64,000 bases of DNA, from assembly GCF_014332695.1 (NCBI RefSeq), contig NZ_MBUA01000001.1:434001-498000 (forward strand), read 5' to 3'. Of the stretch, positions 15,723-23,577 are shown one piece after another (position 1 is the stretch's first letter; each line of letters begins with the position of its first letter). The position numbers were made by a program, and so were the translations under genes. The notes below the pieces were generated by a model, which saw only the letters and a program-made list of their open reading frames with translations, was not told the origin of the DNA and searched no databases. The DNA comes from Flavihumibacter stibioxidans. GTDB lineage: Bacteria; Bacteroidota; Bacteroidia; Chitinophagales; Chitinophagaceae.

Positions 15723-16670
15723 ATGAAAATCGGTCTGGACATGATGGGTGGAGACTTTGCGCCGCTTGAAGCGGTGAAGGGACTTCAGTTATACCTGTCT
15801 GAAACTGATTCTCCGGCAAATATTTTTTTGTTCGGTGATGAAGAGCAGATCAATCCCCTGCTTCAGGAATATTCCATTCCAGCCGAAGCTGTCACAGTGG
15901 TTCATGCGCCCCAGGTTATCGGAATGCACGAGCATCCAACCAAAGCGCTGAAAGAAAAACAGCAGTCATCCATCGCCGTTGGTTTTTACTATCTCGCAAA
16001 AGGCATGGTCGATGCCTTTATCAGTGCGGGTAATACCGGTGCCATGCTGGTAGGCGCCCTGTACAGCCTGAAATCGATCGAAGGGGTATTGCGCCCCACC
16101 ATCTCTACCATCATTCCCAAGGAAGATGGCAAAACCGGCCTGTTACTGGATGTTGGCCTGAACGCCGACTGTAAACCGGAAAACCTGAACCAGTTTGCCC
16201 TGCTTGGCTCCCTTTATGCCCAGCATATCCTGGGTATTGACAATCCCCGCGTTGGACTGATCAATATTGGCGAAGAGGAAGGAAAAGGTAATATCCTGGC
16301 CCAGGCCACCTATCCCCTGCTGAAGGATAATGACCAGATTAATTTCATTGGCAATGTCGAGGGCCGTGATGTACTGGTTGACAAGGCAGATGTAATGGTT
16401 TGTGAAGGTTTCACCGGAAATATCATCCTCAAACTCGCCGAATCCCTCTACGAGATCACCCACCGCAAAACCATCGAACACGAATATTTCGACCGGTTCA
16501 ATTTTGAGAACTATGGCGGCACGCCGGTACTTGGCATCAACAAGCCGGTAATCATCGGGCATGGTATTTCACATTCCAGGTCTTTCAAAAATATGCTGAA
16601 ACTGTCGGCAAAAATGATCAACAGCGACCTGATGCAAAGGATGCAGGCGTCTTTTGGTGAGGTGAAGTGA
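15723..16670 (+). CDS. plsX: Phosphate acyltransferase PlsX
   Basis: A 315-residue enzyme that converts acyl-ACP and phosphate to acyl-phosphate, the first step of phosphatidic acid synthesis by PlsX-PlsY. The N-terminus MKIGLDMMGGDFAP and the internal motifs FISAGNTGAMLVGA and VCEGFTGNIILKLAE are characteristic. An in-frame TTG nine bases upstream could extend it by three residues, but the ATG at 15723 matches the family start. It lies 33 bases after rpmF, in the same operon. Confidence 0.96.
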   Translation: MKIGLDMMGGDFAPLEAVKGLQLYLSETDSPANIFLFGDEEQINPLLQEYSIPAEAVTVVHAPQVIGMHEHPTKALKEKQQSSIAVGFYYLAKGMVDAFISAGNTGAMLVGALYSLKSIEGVLRPTISTIIPKEDGKTGLLLDVGLNADCKPENLNQFALLGSLYAQHILGIDNPRVGLINIGEEEGKGNILAQATYPLLKDNDQINFIGNVEGRDVLVDKADVMVCEGFTGNIILKLAESLYEITHRKTIEHEYFDRFNFENYGGTPVLGINKPVIIGHGISHSRSFKNMLKLSAKMINSDLMQRMQASFGEVK

Positions 16671-16692
16671 CAAGGCATATAATTCCCAGCCT

Positions 16693-17628
16693 ATGTTTTT
16701 TTCCTATTTCCAGGATTTTTTTTCGCAGGTTAACAAACCTTATCTGTTGTTCTGCACCATTTTTGCAGCAATATTGATAATTGCCAATTACAAGCTGGGC
16801 ATCGAGGTGAAGTGGTTGAACAACCTGCCCGGCAGACCTGTAAAGTTTATCGGTTTTTACCTGGTTTATCTCCTGGCCTTTTCACTGCCCTGGTTGTTTT
16901 ATTTCTGGATCCAGCGCCCTGTACAATTTCCACTTTTGCTGAAACTGCTGATACTGCTGGCCCCGGCGCTGTTTGCATTGAAAGTATCTGCCGGCGGATG
17001 GCAGGAAATTATCAGTACCTGGATACCTGGCAATATCGGCAGGTTCTGGGCTATTGTTGCCGACTGGCCAATTCGATTATTGATTACCGTTAGCATGCTG
17101 TGGGCGCTTAAATTGTTTATGGACAGCCCATCCTTTAGCGGAGCGGAAAAGGGTTCATTTTACGGGTTTACAACAGCGAATATTAAGTGGGCGCCCTATC
17201 TGATCCTGCTGGCAGCCGTCATTCCCCTTGTTAGTTTTGCTGCCACCCAGGCCGATTTCCTTCAAACCTATCCCAAGCTGAAAGCGCTTCGTTTTTTGTC
17301 GCCCGACGGCCCCGCCCCCTGGCAGAAACTGCTTTATGAACTGTCCTACGGGAGTGATTTTTTCACCATTGAACTATTCTTCCGTGGCTTTCTCGTAGTG
17401 GTTCTGGCCCGCTTTGCGGGTCCGGCTGCCATACTGCCCATGGCCGTTTTTTATTGTTCCATCCACTTTGGCAAGCCCCTGCTGGAATGCATTTCCTCTT
17501 ATTTCGGCGGTATTCTGCTGGGCGTTGTAGCCTGCTATTCGCAATCCATCCTGGGTGGCATCATCCTGCACCTCGGACTTGCCTGGATGATGGAGATCGC
17601 CGCCCTTCTTGCCCACCACCGTCATTAA
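16693..17628 (+). CDS. CPBP family intramembrane protease
   Basis: A 311-residue polytopic membrane protein with about eight hydrophobic helices. The C-terminal third has the CPBP (Abi/Rce1-like) arrangement: ExxxR in TIELFFRGF, FxxxH in FYCSIHFGKP, and a third polar position near ILHLGLAWMMEI. The first motif has one Glu where many members have EE. Family members are glutamate-dependent intramembrane proteases, or membrane proteins with that fold; no substrate can be inferred. It starts 22 bases after plsX and may be co-transcribed. Its stop codon is followed immediately by the hairpin repeat at 17631. Confidence 0.8.
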   Translation: MFFSYFQDFFSQVNKPYLLFCTIFAAILIIANYKLGIEVKWLNNLPGRPVKFIGFYLVYLLAFSLPWLFYFWIQRPVQFPLLLKLLILLAPALFALKVSAGGWQEIISTWIPGNIGRFWAIVADWPIRLLITVSMLWALKLFMDSPSFSGAEKGSFYGFTTANIKWAPYLILLAAVIPLVSFAATQADFLQTYPKLKALRFLSPDGPAPWQKLLYELSYGSDFFTIELFFRGFLVVVLARFAGPAAILPMAVFYCSIHFGKPLLECISSYFGGILLGVVACYSQSILGGIILHLGLAWMMEIAALLAHHRH

Positions 17629-17630
17629 GG

Positions 17631-17721
17631 TTATCAGGTGTCTGACATGTAGTGTCTGACATCAGTAAAAATGTCCCTTTCCAACAAAGATGTCAGACAC
17701 TACATGTCAGACACCTGATAA
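17631..17721. repeat. 33-bp perfect inverted repeat, family C
   Basis: A left arm (17631-17663) and right arm (17689-17721) are perfect reverse complements over 33 bases, with a 25-base A/T-rich loop. Each arm holds two copies of the GTGTCTGACAT core. It begins three bases after the CPBP stop codon and would fold into a very strong hairpin. It resembles REP/BIME elements and shares GTCTGAC with the repeats at 12364-12556. Confidence 0.95.
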
Positions 17722-17738
17722 ACAATTAATTTTACAAC

Positions 17739-17766
17739 ACATGTCAGACACCACATGTCAGACACC
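17739..17766. repeat. Tandem 14-mer half-elements, family C
   Basis: ACATGTCAGACACC occurs twice head to tail (17739-17752 and 17753-17766). It is identical to a stretch of the right arm of the neighbouring hairpin (17703-17716). The second copy supplies an in-frame ATG (17755) just ahead of the arfB start at 17773. Confidence 0.92.
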
Positions 17767-17772
17767 TATAAC

Positions 17773-18180
17773 ATGCAACCTGATATCACCAATGAAATAG
17801 AATTCCAGACTGCACGCAGCGGAGGCAAAGGGGGACAGAACGTAAATAAAGTGGAGACCATGGTCCAGGGAAGATGGAATCCCATGAAATCCAACTTTTT
17901 CAGTCCCGAACAAAAAGAACTGCTGGCACTGAAACTGGCCAACCGACTGACCTCCAGTGGCGAACTCATTGTAAAATCCCAGGCAGAACGGACGCAGTCC
18001 GGCAACAAAGCCCTGGTGATCAAAAAAATCAACGAGCTGGTAACTGCAGCCCTCACTAAAAAGAAATCCCGTATCGCAACCAGGCCTTCCAAAGCTGCAA
18101 AGGAAAAAAGGATCGAACACAAGAAACAACATGCGGATAAAAAACAATCCAGGCAAAAACTGCGTCGAGGAGATTTTTAA
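17773..18180 (+). CDS. arfB: Alternative ribosome-rescue factor ArfB (peptidyl-tRNA hydrolase)
   Basis: A 135-residue class-I release-factor-like protein that frees peptides from ribosomes stalled on mRNA without a stop codon. The catalytic GGQ lies in SGGKGGQNVNKVET (GGQ at 20-22). The C-terminal tail is strongly basic (KKKSRIATRPSKAAKEKRIEHKK...KLRRGDF), as needed to enter the empty mRNA channel. I choose the ATG at 17773; the upstream ATG at 17755 lies in the repeat and would add MSDTYN. No Shine-Dalgarno sequence is obvious, since the repeat occupies the leader. Confidence 0.93.
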   Translation: MQPDITNEIEFQTARSGGKGGQNVNKVETMVQGRWNPMKSNFFSPEQKELLALKLANRLTSSGELIVKSQAERTQSGNKALVIKKINELVTAALTKKKSRIATRPSKAAKEKRIEHKKQHADKKQSRQKLRRGDF

Positions 18181-18236
18181 CATCTGGAGAACCCTCCTGA
18201 CATAGGGCTGTCATCCACCCCCACTATATTCGCTTC

Positions 18237-19337
18237 ATGGCTACACTACTGAAAGACCTTTATTCGCCCTTTTTCTACCAGCACCTGGCCACAGTCCTGG
18301 AAACTACGGTCCCAGGTTTTGATAAAAAACAGTACATCCGGCTGGTGTTTGACCAGGGCTGGGAAGAGAAGGAACTAAAAGCCCGGATGCGGCATACAGC
18401 CACCACCCTGCACCGTTTCATGCCAGCCAATTTTAGCGAAGCAGCACCTATATTTGAAACCATCGTCCGTGCCATCGCATTATCCCCAATATCGAAAGCC
18501 AGCCTGGAATGCATGTTCCTGGCGGATTATATCGAACAGTATGGGCTTGCTTATTTTGACGAGTCGGTCCGTGCCATGGAACTGACCACCGGTTTATCCA
18601 GCTGCGAATTTGCCATCAGGCCTTTTATCCTGCAATACGGGGAGCGGATGATGGTACAAATGAAACTTTGGTCCCTGCACCGCGATCACCATGTGAGAAG
18701 ACTTGCTTCCGAAGGCTGCAGGCCCCGGCTTCCATGGGCTATTGCATTATCACCCTTCAAGAAGAATCCTGCGCCCATTCTTCCCATCCTGGAAAACCTG
18801 AAAACCGATCCATCGGAATATGTGCGCCGCAGCGTTGCCAATAACCTGAATGATATCGCCAAAGACAACCCCGAAATAATTTTGGCAATTGCCAGAAAAT
18901 GGAAAGGACTTTGTAAGGAAACTGATGCCATTATCAAACACGGTTGCCGCAGCTTACTCAAACAGGGCCATCCTGAAATACTGGATTATTATGGTTTAAA
19001 ATCACATCAGTTACAACTGCAAAACCTCCGGATCCATACGCCAAAAGTCAATGCCGGGGAAGATCTAAGCTTCTCTTTCACCCTGGTAAACCAATCCGGG
19101 AAAACTACGGTCATCAGACTCGAATACGCCATTTATTTCCTTAGGCAGAATGGCAGCCATTCAAAAAAAGTCTTCAAGATCAGCGAAAAGCAGGTCGCCG
19201 CCGGAGATAAAGTGACCATTCACCGCAAACAAAGTTTCCGTCCCATCACCACGCGGAAATATTATCCCGGCAGGCACCGTGTATCAGTTATTATGAACGG
19301 AAAGGAGTTTGATGCCCTGCCCTTTGAATTGAAATAA
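18237..19337 (+). CDS. AlkC-like DNA alkylation repair glycosylase
   Basis: A 366-residue protein with an alpha-helical HEAT-like repeat region (residues about 1-260) and a C-terminal beta-rich domain of about 100 residues (LRIHTPKVNAGEDLSFSFTLVN...RHRVSVIMNG). This two-part layout matches AlkC, where a HEAT-like glycosylase that removes alkylated adenines carries an Ig-like domain. The segment DPSEYVRRSVANNLNDIAKDNP is typical of the AlkC/AlkD superfamily. It lies 56 bases after arfB and converges on the RNase P RNA gene. Confidence 0.85.
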   Translation: MATLLKDLYSPFFYQHLATVLETTVPGFDKKQYIRLVFDQGWEEKELKARMRHTATTLHRFMPANFSEAAPIFETIVRAIALSPISKASLECMFLADYIEQYGLAYFDESVRAMELTTGLSSCEFAIRPFILQYGERMMVQMKLWSLHRDHHVRRLASEGCRPRLPWAIALSPFKKNPAPILPILENLKTDPSEYVRRSVANNLNDIAKDNPEIILAIARKWKGLCKETDAIIKHGCRSLLKQGHPEILDYYGLKSHQLQLQNLRIHTPKVNAGEDLSFSFTLVNQSGKTTVIRLEYAIYFLRQNGSHSKKVFKISEKQVAAGDKVTIHRKQSFRPITTRKYYPGRHRVSVIMNGKEFDALPFELK

Positions 19338-19342
19338 AAAAT

Positions 19343-19748
19343 CTTCTCTCCTGTAAGCCGGATTCTGTTTCACCCGCTGCGGCGGAAATCCCGCCGCAGC
19401 GGGTGACCGCTATCATTTATCTGGCCGTACCATTACTGGCACGATCTATCTGCCTACCCTCCGGCGTTGACTCCTTGCGGAATCATCGGGCGAGCCGCCC
19501 TCAGCCACCGGTTTACATGGCATTTCAGCATACAAGGTTTACCCGCATTGCCCATTACTGAACAACACCGTAGGCTCTTACCCTACATTTTCACCCTCAC
19601 CCCCAAAGCTGAAGCTTTGAAGGCAGTTATTTTCTGTGGCACTGTCTGTGAACGGTTGCCCGCCCCCCGGCCGTTAGCCGGTGTATTGCCCTGCGCTGTC
19701 CGGACTTTCCTCGACGGGCCAAAGCCCGCCGCGATAGCGCGGAGAGAA
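19343..19748 (-). ncRNA. rnpB: RNase P RNA (bacterial type A)
   Basis: The minus strand carries the conserved core of RNase P RNA: GAGGAAAGTCCGGACAGCGC near the 5' end (about 19695-19715), GGTAAGAGCCTACGG and TGGCTGAGGG in the middle, and ACAGAATCCGGCTTACAG near the 3' end (about 19350-19368). The 5' end fits a -7 box at 19754-19761, and the 3' end runs into a T run (minus strand, about 19336-19341). A long perfect stem at 19371-19405 occupies the P19 position. The RNA is the catalytic part of the tRNA 5'-processing enzyme. Ends are approximate. Confidence 0.95.
19371..19405. repeat. 15-bp GC-rich stem in the P19 position of RNase P RNA
   Basis: CACCCGCTGCGGCGG (19371-19385) and CCGCCGCAGCGGGTG (19391-19405) are perfect reverse complements around a 5-base loop. 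P19 is common in Bacteroidota RNase P RNA, but this arm is long. Its ends (CACCCG/CGGGTG) resemble the family A repeats. Confidence 0.8.
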
Positions 19749-19753
19749 GAATG

Positions 19754-19761
19754 CAAAGATA
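19754..19761 (-). promoter_or_regulatory. -7 box of rnpB
   Basis: On the minus strand TATCTTTG matches TAnnTTTG and ends about six bases before the expected 5' end of RNase P RNA. It sits immediately after the stop codon of the DUF2027-Smr gene, so rnpB has its own promoter there. Confidence 0.7.
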
Positions 19762-20790
19762 CTAATACTGAAAGTAAATTTCGGTAGCTCCATACCCGTA
19801 ACTGGGATGGTACTGATTCACAAAATATTTCACGGGTTTGCGATGCCGCAGGATATCATGGATCTCATCCCGCAGGCGGCCGCTGCCAAGACCATGAATA
19901 ACTGTCAGCATGGGCTGGTAATGCGCCAGCGCCAGCTCGTAATACTTCTCGAACTGATCTACCTGGAACTGAAGAATCTCAGCGTTGCTCATACTTTTCC
20001 ATCCATCGGTCAGCTTTTCGATATGCAGGTCAACCACGGTCCTCGCCGGCGGCAGGTGCTGTTTCGCCTTTGATGCTTCATACATTTTAAATCCAGCTGC
20101 AGCCAGTTTGCCCAGTTCCATTTTTTCTTCCTCCACCTTTAATGGATAATCCTTGAACAACTGGTAAGAGAAAGTAGGTTCACCTTTTTCCTGTATCTCC
20201 TGGATCTTCTGGAAAATCTGTTTGGGTTTCAGTTTCAGGCTGGCCTCAAAATAGGGGGCTTTATGTTTATCAGGTGTGAGCAGGCTGAATTCAAAATGGT
20301 AAGACGGACTGTCGTTAAGATTTGAAAACGGAATATCGTGGAGGTAAAAATCCTGATGACCCATCACCTGGTTCTTTAGTTCAAAATCTGCCTGACCGAA
20401 GTACTTCAGGTCGTAGGTGAAAGCATATCCTTCGTCATTCTGGTTATGCAGATGGATCTTTAACAGGGTAACCACATCATCGCCGAAATCGTCCTGTTCA
20501 AATTTCGGGATAAAGGTAATCCATACCCCGTTGGCTTCCCTTTTTGGCATCTGCCGGATCTTTTCTTTGGGAACCTGATCTATAAAGGTTTTGGGGGCAG
20601 GCTTTTTTTCAGGTACCAGTTTTTGTTTGGAAAACTGCTTGAAATAAGGGAAATCCAGCTGGTCATTGTATGCCGGGAATTTAACACCCCGAACATCCAC
20701 CATAACCATTTTGTCATTGATAATATCCACCACCTCCGCATCCTCATTGGTGATGCGAATCACTACTTTGTCACCGACTTCAAATTTCAT
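19762..20790 (-). CDS. DUF2027-Smr domain protein
   Basis: A 342-residue protein typical of Bacteroidota. The N-terminal part (MKFEVGDKVVIRITNEDAEVV) is a short beta-barrel-like domain also seen in MutS2-related proteins, followed by the DUF2027 region (about 80-230). A C-terminal Smr domain has VVDLHIEKL and TVIHGLGSGRLRDEIHDIL. Smr domains act as nucleases or nucleic-acid-binding modules in MutS2; the role of this stand-alone form is unknown. The start at 20790 is chosen because it fits the family and lies four bases after a -7 box, implying a leaderless or near-leaderless mRNA. An upstream in-frame ATG (20805) would overlap that box. Confidence 0.88.
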   Translation of the reverse strand: MKFEVGDKVVIRITNEDAEVVDIINDKMVMVDVRGVKFPAYNDQLDFPYFKQFSKQKLVPEKKPAPKTFIDQVPKEKIRQMPKREANGVWITFIPKFEQDDFGDDVVTLLKIHLHNQNDEGYAFTYDLKYFGQADFELKNQVMGHQDFYLHDIPFSNLNDSPSYHFEFSLLTPDKHKAPYFEASLKLKPKQIFQKIQEIQEKGEPTFSYQLFKDYPLKVEEEKMELGKLAAAGFKMYEASKAKQHLPPARTVVDLHIEKLTDGWKSMSNAEILQFQVDQFEKYYELALAHYQPMLTVIHGLGSGRLRDEIHDILRHRKPVKYFVNQYHPSYGYGATEIYFQY

Positions 20791-20794
20791 GCGG

Positions 20795-20802
20795 CAAAGA
20801 TA
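20795..20802 (-). promoter_or_regulatory. -7 box of the DUF2027-Smr gene
   Basis: TATCTTTG on the minus strand, followed by CCGC and the ATG. Transcription would begin at or very near the start codon, suggesting a leaderless transcript. Confidence 0.55.
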
Positions 20803-20831
20803 CAACGATGTGCCATTCCTTAGCCCCTTTA

Positions 20832-22508
20832 CTACTCATTAGCCAGGTTACTTTTCCTGTATCCGTACAGGAAATAAATGGCCAGTCCCAGTCCCATCCA
20901 AACAAAAAACACCAGCCAGCTTTTGGCGGGGATCTCGATCATCAGGTACATGCAGCAAAGCATGCCAAGAACCGGAATCAATGAGTAATTGCGCAGAAAG
21001 GAAAATATTCCGATCAGCCAGGCAGATACCATGAAAACGAGGAACAGGACTTCCTGGTAGCCTTCATTGCCCAGGTTGCTGAACGCCTCGCTGATACGTA
21101 CGCGGAAAAGAAAGGTAGCCAGTATCACCAGGACAGGCACAATGAATTTCGCATTTACATAAGGCAGATTGAATTTTCCCGGCTTATTAGCCATCCTGGG
21201 CAACACAAGTACACCACCACAGACAAGCACAAACGCAAACAGGGTTCCGATACTGGTCAGGTCAGTCATCAGTTTATCATCCGCTATCAAAACAGGGATT
21301 CCCACTACCAAACCGGTGATGATGGTAGCAAACCAGGGGGTTTGATATTTGGAGTGGATCTTAGAAAATGATTTAGGCATCAGGCCATCACGGCTCATAC
21401 TCATCCAGATCCGGGGCTGGCCGATCTGGAATACGAGCATTACGCTGGTAGCAGCTACTACTGCACTGAGTGAAATAAAAGTTCCGACTTTCTGCATATT
21501 GATCTTGTCAAATACAAATGCCAGCGGATCGGTAACCCCTTCAAACTCTTTGTAGTTCACCATTCCGGTGATCACAAGGGTTGTCACCACGTATATCACC
21601 GTACATATAATAAGTGAATTGATCATGCCACGGGGCATATCACGCTGCGGATTGGCACATTCTTCCGCGGTGGTAGAGATCGCGTCAAAACCAATATAGG
21701 CAAAGAATACAGCAGACACCCCCTTTAGCACCCCTTCCATCCCTTTGGGTAAAAAGGGGGTCCAGTTCCCTGTCAGGTCATCCGTAAAAATGATATAGAT
21801 TCCAATCACCGCGATGAACAACAGTACCACGATTTTCAGGCCCACCATAAAGTTGGCCGTGTTCTTACTCTCCTTGATTCCGATATAGGCCAGCAGCGTT
21901 ACCAGCACCACAATCACGAACGCGGGGATGTTTACAATAAAAGGAATTCCCATGAATTTTGGTGCTGTGGCGTAGAGCAATGCATCTGTCGGTTGTCCGT
22001 TAGCGATAGCATCAGTATAAACATGTTTCGCTGTCTGGTAACCGGTAGTAAGGTATTCGGGCAGGTTTATATGAAATATGTTCTGCAGGATATTATTGAA
22101 ATAGGAACTCCAGCTGATGGCCACCACGATGTTCCCTATGCTGTATTCCAAAATCAGTGCCCAGCCAAGGATCCAGGCAATCAGTTCGCCGAAGGTTACA
22201 TAAGAATAAGTATAGGCACTGCCGGACACGGGCACACGCGAAGCAAATTCAGCATAACAGAGTGCGGTGAACCCACACGTGATGGCGGTAATGATAAAGA
22301 GAAATATTACACCCGGACCGCCATTGAATGCTGCTGAACCGATGGTGGAAAATATCCCTGCCCCGATCACAGCAGCCACACCCATCAGGGTAAGGTCACG
22401 CACGTTCAGCACTTTTTTCATTCCGCCGCCATGACCTTCAGAAAGCCCCTGTTCATGATCACTTATAATCTTGTCAATAGATTTTTTTCTGAATAAAGAA
22501 TTCAACAT
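20832..22508 (-). CDS. APC-family amino acid permease
   Basis: A 558-residue polytopic transporter of the cationic amino acid transporter type. The first helix carries the GVAAVIGAGIFSTIGSAA substrate-binding motif, followed by ALCYAEFASRVPVSGSAYTYSY; about 12-14 helices follow. The region FAYIGFDAISTTAEECANPQRDMPRG is diagnostic. It imports or exchanges amino acids across the inner membrane by proton symport or antiport; specificity cannot be read. It lies 69 bases downstream of the polyprenyl synthase gene on the same strand and may be co-transcribed. Confidence 0.92.
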   Translation of the reverse strand: MLNSLFRKKSIDKIISDHEQGLSEGHGGGMKKVLNVRDLTLMGVAAVIGAGIFSTIGSAAFNGGPGVIFLFIITAITCGFTALCYAEFASRVPVSGSAYTYSYVTFGELIAWILGWALILEYSIGNIVVAISWSSYFNNILQNIFHINLPEYLTTGYQTAKHVYTDAIANGQPTDALLYATAPKFMGIPFIVNIPAFVIVVLVTLLAYIGIKESKNTANFMVGLKIVVLLFIAVIGIYIIFTDDLTGNWTPFLPKGMEGVLKGVSAVFFAYIGFDAISTTAEECANPQRDMPRGMINSLIICTVIYVVTTLVITGMVNYKEFEGVTDPLAFVFDKINMQKVGTFISLSAVVAATSVMLVFQIGQPRIWMSMSRDGLMPKSFSKIHSKYQTPWFATIITGLVVGIPVLIADDKLMTDLTSIGTLFAFVLVCGGVLVLPRMANKPGKFNLPYVNAKFIVPVLVILATFLFRVRISEAFSNLGNEGYQEVLFLVFMVSAWLIGIFSFLRNYSLIPVLGMLCCMYLMIEIPAKSWLVFFVWMGLGLAIYFLYGYRKSNLANE

Positions 22509-22577
22509 GCAGTTCGTTTAGGTCGCCAATATAGGTAATAATTATTGTACAAAAAGCCGTTAAAGGGGGCAAATTGC

Positions 22578-23543
22578 CTAGTAATCGCGCTGTACAAGGA
22601 AGTTCGCCAGGCTGCGAAGGGGCTCTTTGCGCTTACTCAGTACTGCTATATCATCCAGATGCTGGAAGGCCGCAGACAGGTATTGGTCCTTTAATGTCTT
22701 CGCCCATTCATCCACCCCGCAAGCCCGGAAAATAGCCAGCACTTTTTCCACCTTATCGGGATGATTGCTTTGCAGGAGTGCGTCCAGTTCAGCTTTCAGT
22801 GCGGGGTCTGCAGATTCAAGCGCCTTTATGAGCAGGAATGTTTTTTTATTGGCCATTATATCACCACCTACCTGTTTGCCAAATTTATCAGGATCACCAA
22901 AAGCATCCAGGTAATCGTCCTGCACCTGGAATGCGATGCCCAGGTTGCGGCCGAATTCGTAAATATGATGCAGGTTGCCCTCTCCCGCCCCGCCAAGAAT
23001 AGCGCCCAGTTTAAGGCTGGCGGCCAGCAACACGGAGGTTTTGAGCTCAATCATTTTGATATAGGCGTCCAGCGAAACGGTTTCTGATTTTTCAAAATTC
23101 ATGTCCAATTGCTGCCCTTCACATACTTCCCTTGCAGTGCGGTTGAACAACTGGATGATCCGGTGAAAATGTTCGGAACGCACTTTGTTGAGGTAGTCAT
23201 AAGCAACCACCAGCATCACATCGCCCGCCAGCAGAGCCGTAGGTTCTCCGTATCTGGAATGTACGGTGGCCATGCCCCTTCGAAGCGGAGCCTTGTCCAT
23301 AATATCGTCATGGATGAGGGTGAAATTATGGAATAATTCGATCGCAGTTGCCACCTGCCAGGTATCCGGCAAGATCTCATCAAAGAGCTCATTTCCCATC
23401 AGGCAACAAACAGGACGGACCCTTTTACCTCCAAGTCCCAGGAAATAATCCGCGGGCTGGTAAAGGCTGGCGGGCTGGTCCGGAAAATGAGACTTCTGGA
23501 AAAACGCTGCAAAATCTTTCGACAAGGATTCAAAGGAATGCAT
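22578..23543 (-). CDS. Polyprenyl (geranylgeranyl/farnesyl-type) diphosphate synthase
   Basis: A 321-residue class I isoprenyl diphosphate synthase. It has LGLGGKRVRPV (substrate binding, 36-45), the first Asp-rich motif DDIMD (79-83) and the second, DDYLD (209-213), which bind Mg2+-diphosphate. It extends an allylic diphosphate with isopentenyl diphosphate to C15-C20 or longer products for quinone, carotenoid or cell-wall carrier synthesis. The product chain length is not certain from motifs. The start is ATG with a short leader. Confidence 0.92.
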   Translation of the reverse strand: MHSFESLSKDFAAFFQKSHFPDQPASLYQPADYFLGLGGKRVRPVCCLMGNELFDEILPDTWQVATAIELFHNFTLIHDDIMDKAPLRRGMATVHSRYGEPTALLAGDVMLVVAYDYLNKVRSEHFHRIIQLFNRTAREVCEGQQLDMNFEKSETVSLDAYIKMIELKTSVLLAASLKLGAILGGAGEGNLHHIYEFGRNLGIAFQVQDDYLDAFGDPDKFGKQVGGDIMANKKTFLLIKALESADPALKAELDALLQSNHPDKVEKVLAIFRACGVDEWAKTLKDQYLSAAFQHLDDIAVLSKRKEPLRSLANFLVQRDY

Positions 23544-23577
23544 ATGGTTGTTATATCGAAAGGCTAAAATAGGGCAT

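Noticed and set aside
19467-19787. 106-codon plus-strand frame
   Set aside because: It lies over RNase P RNA on the opposite strand, whose conserved core explains the sequence.
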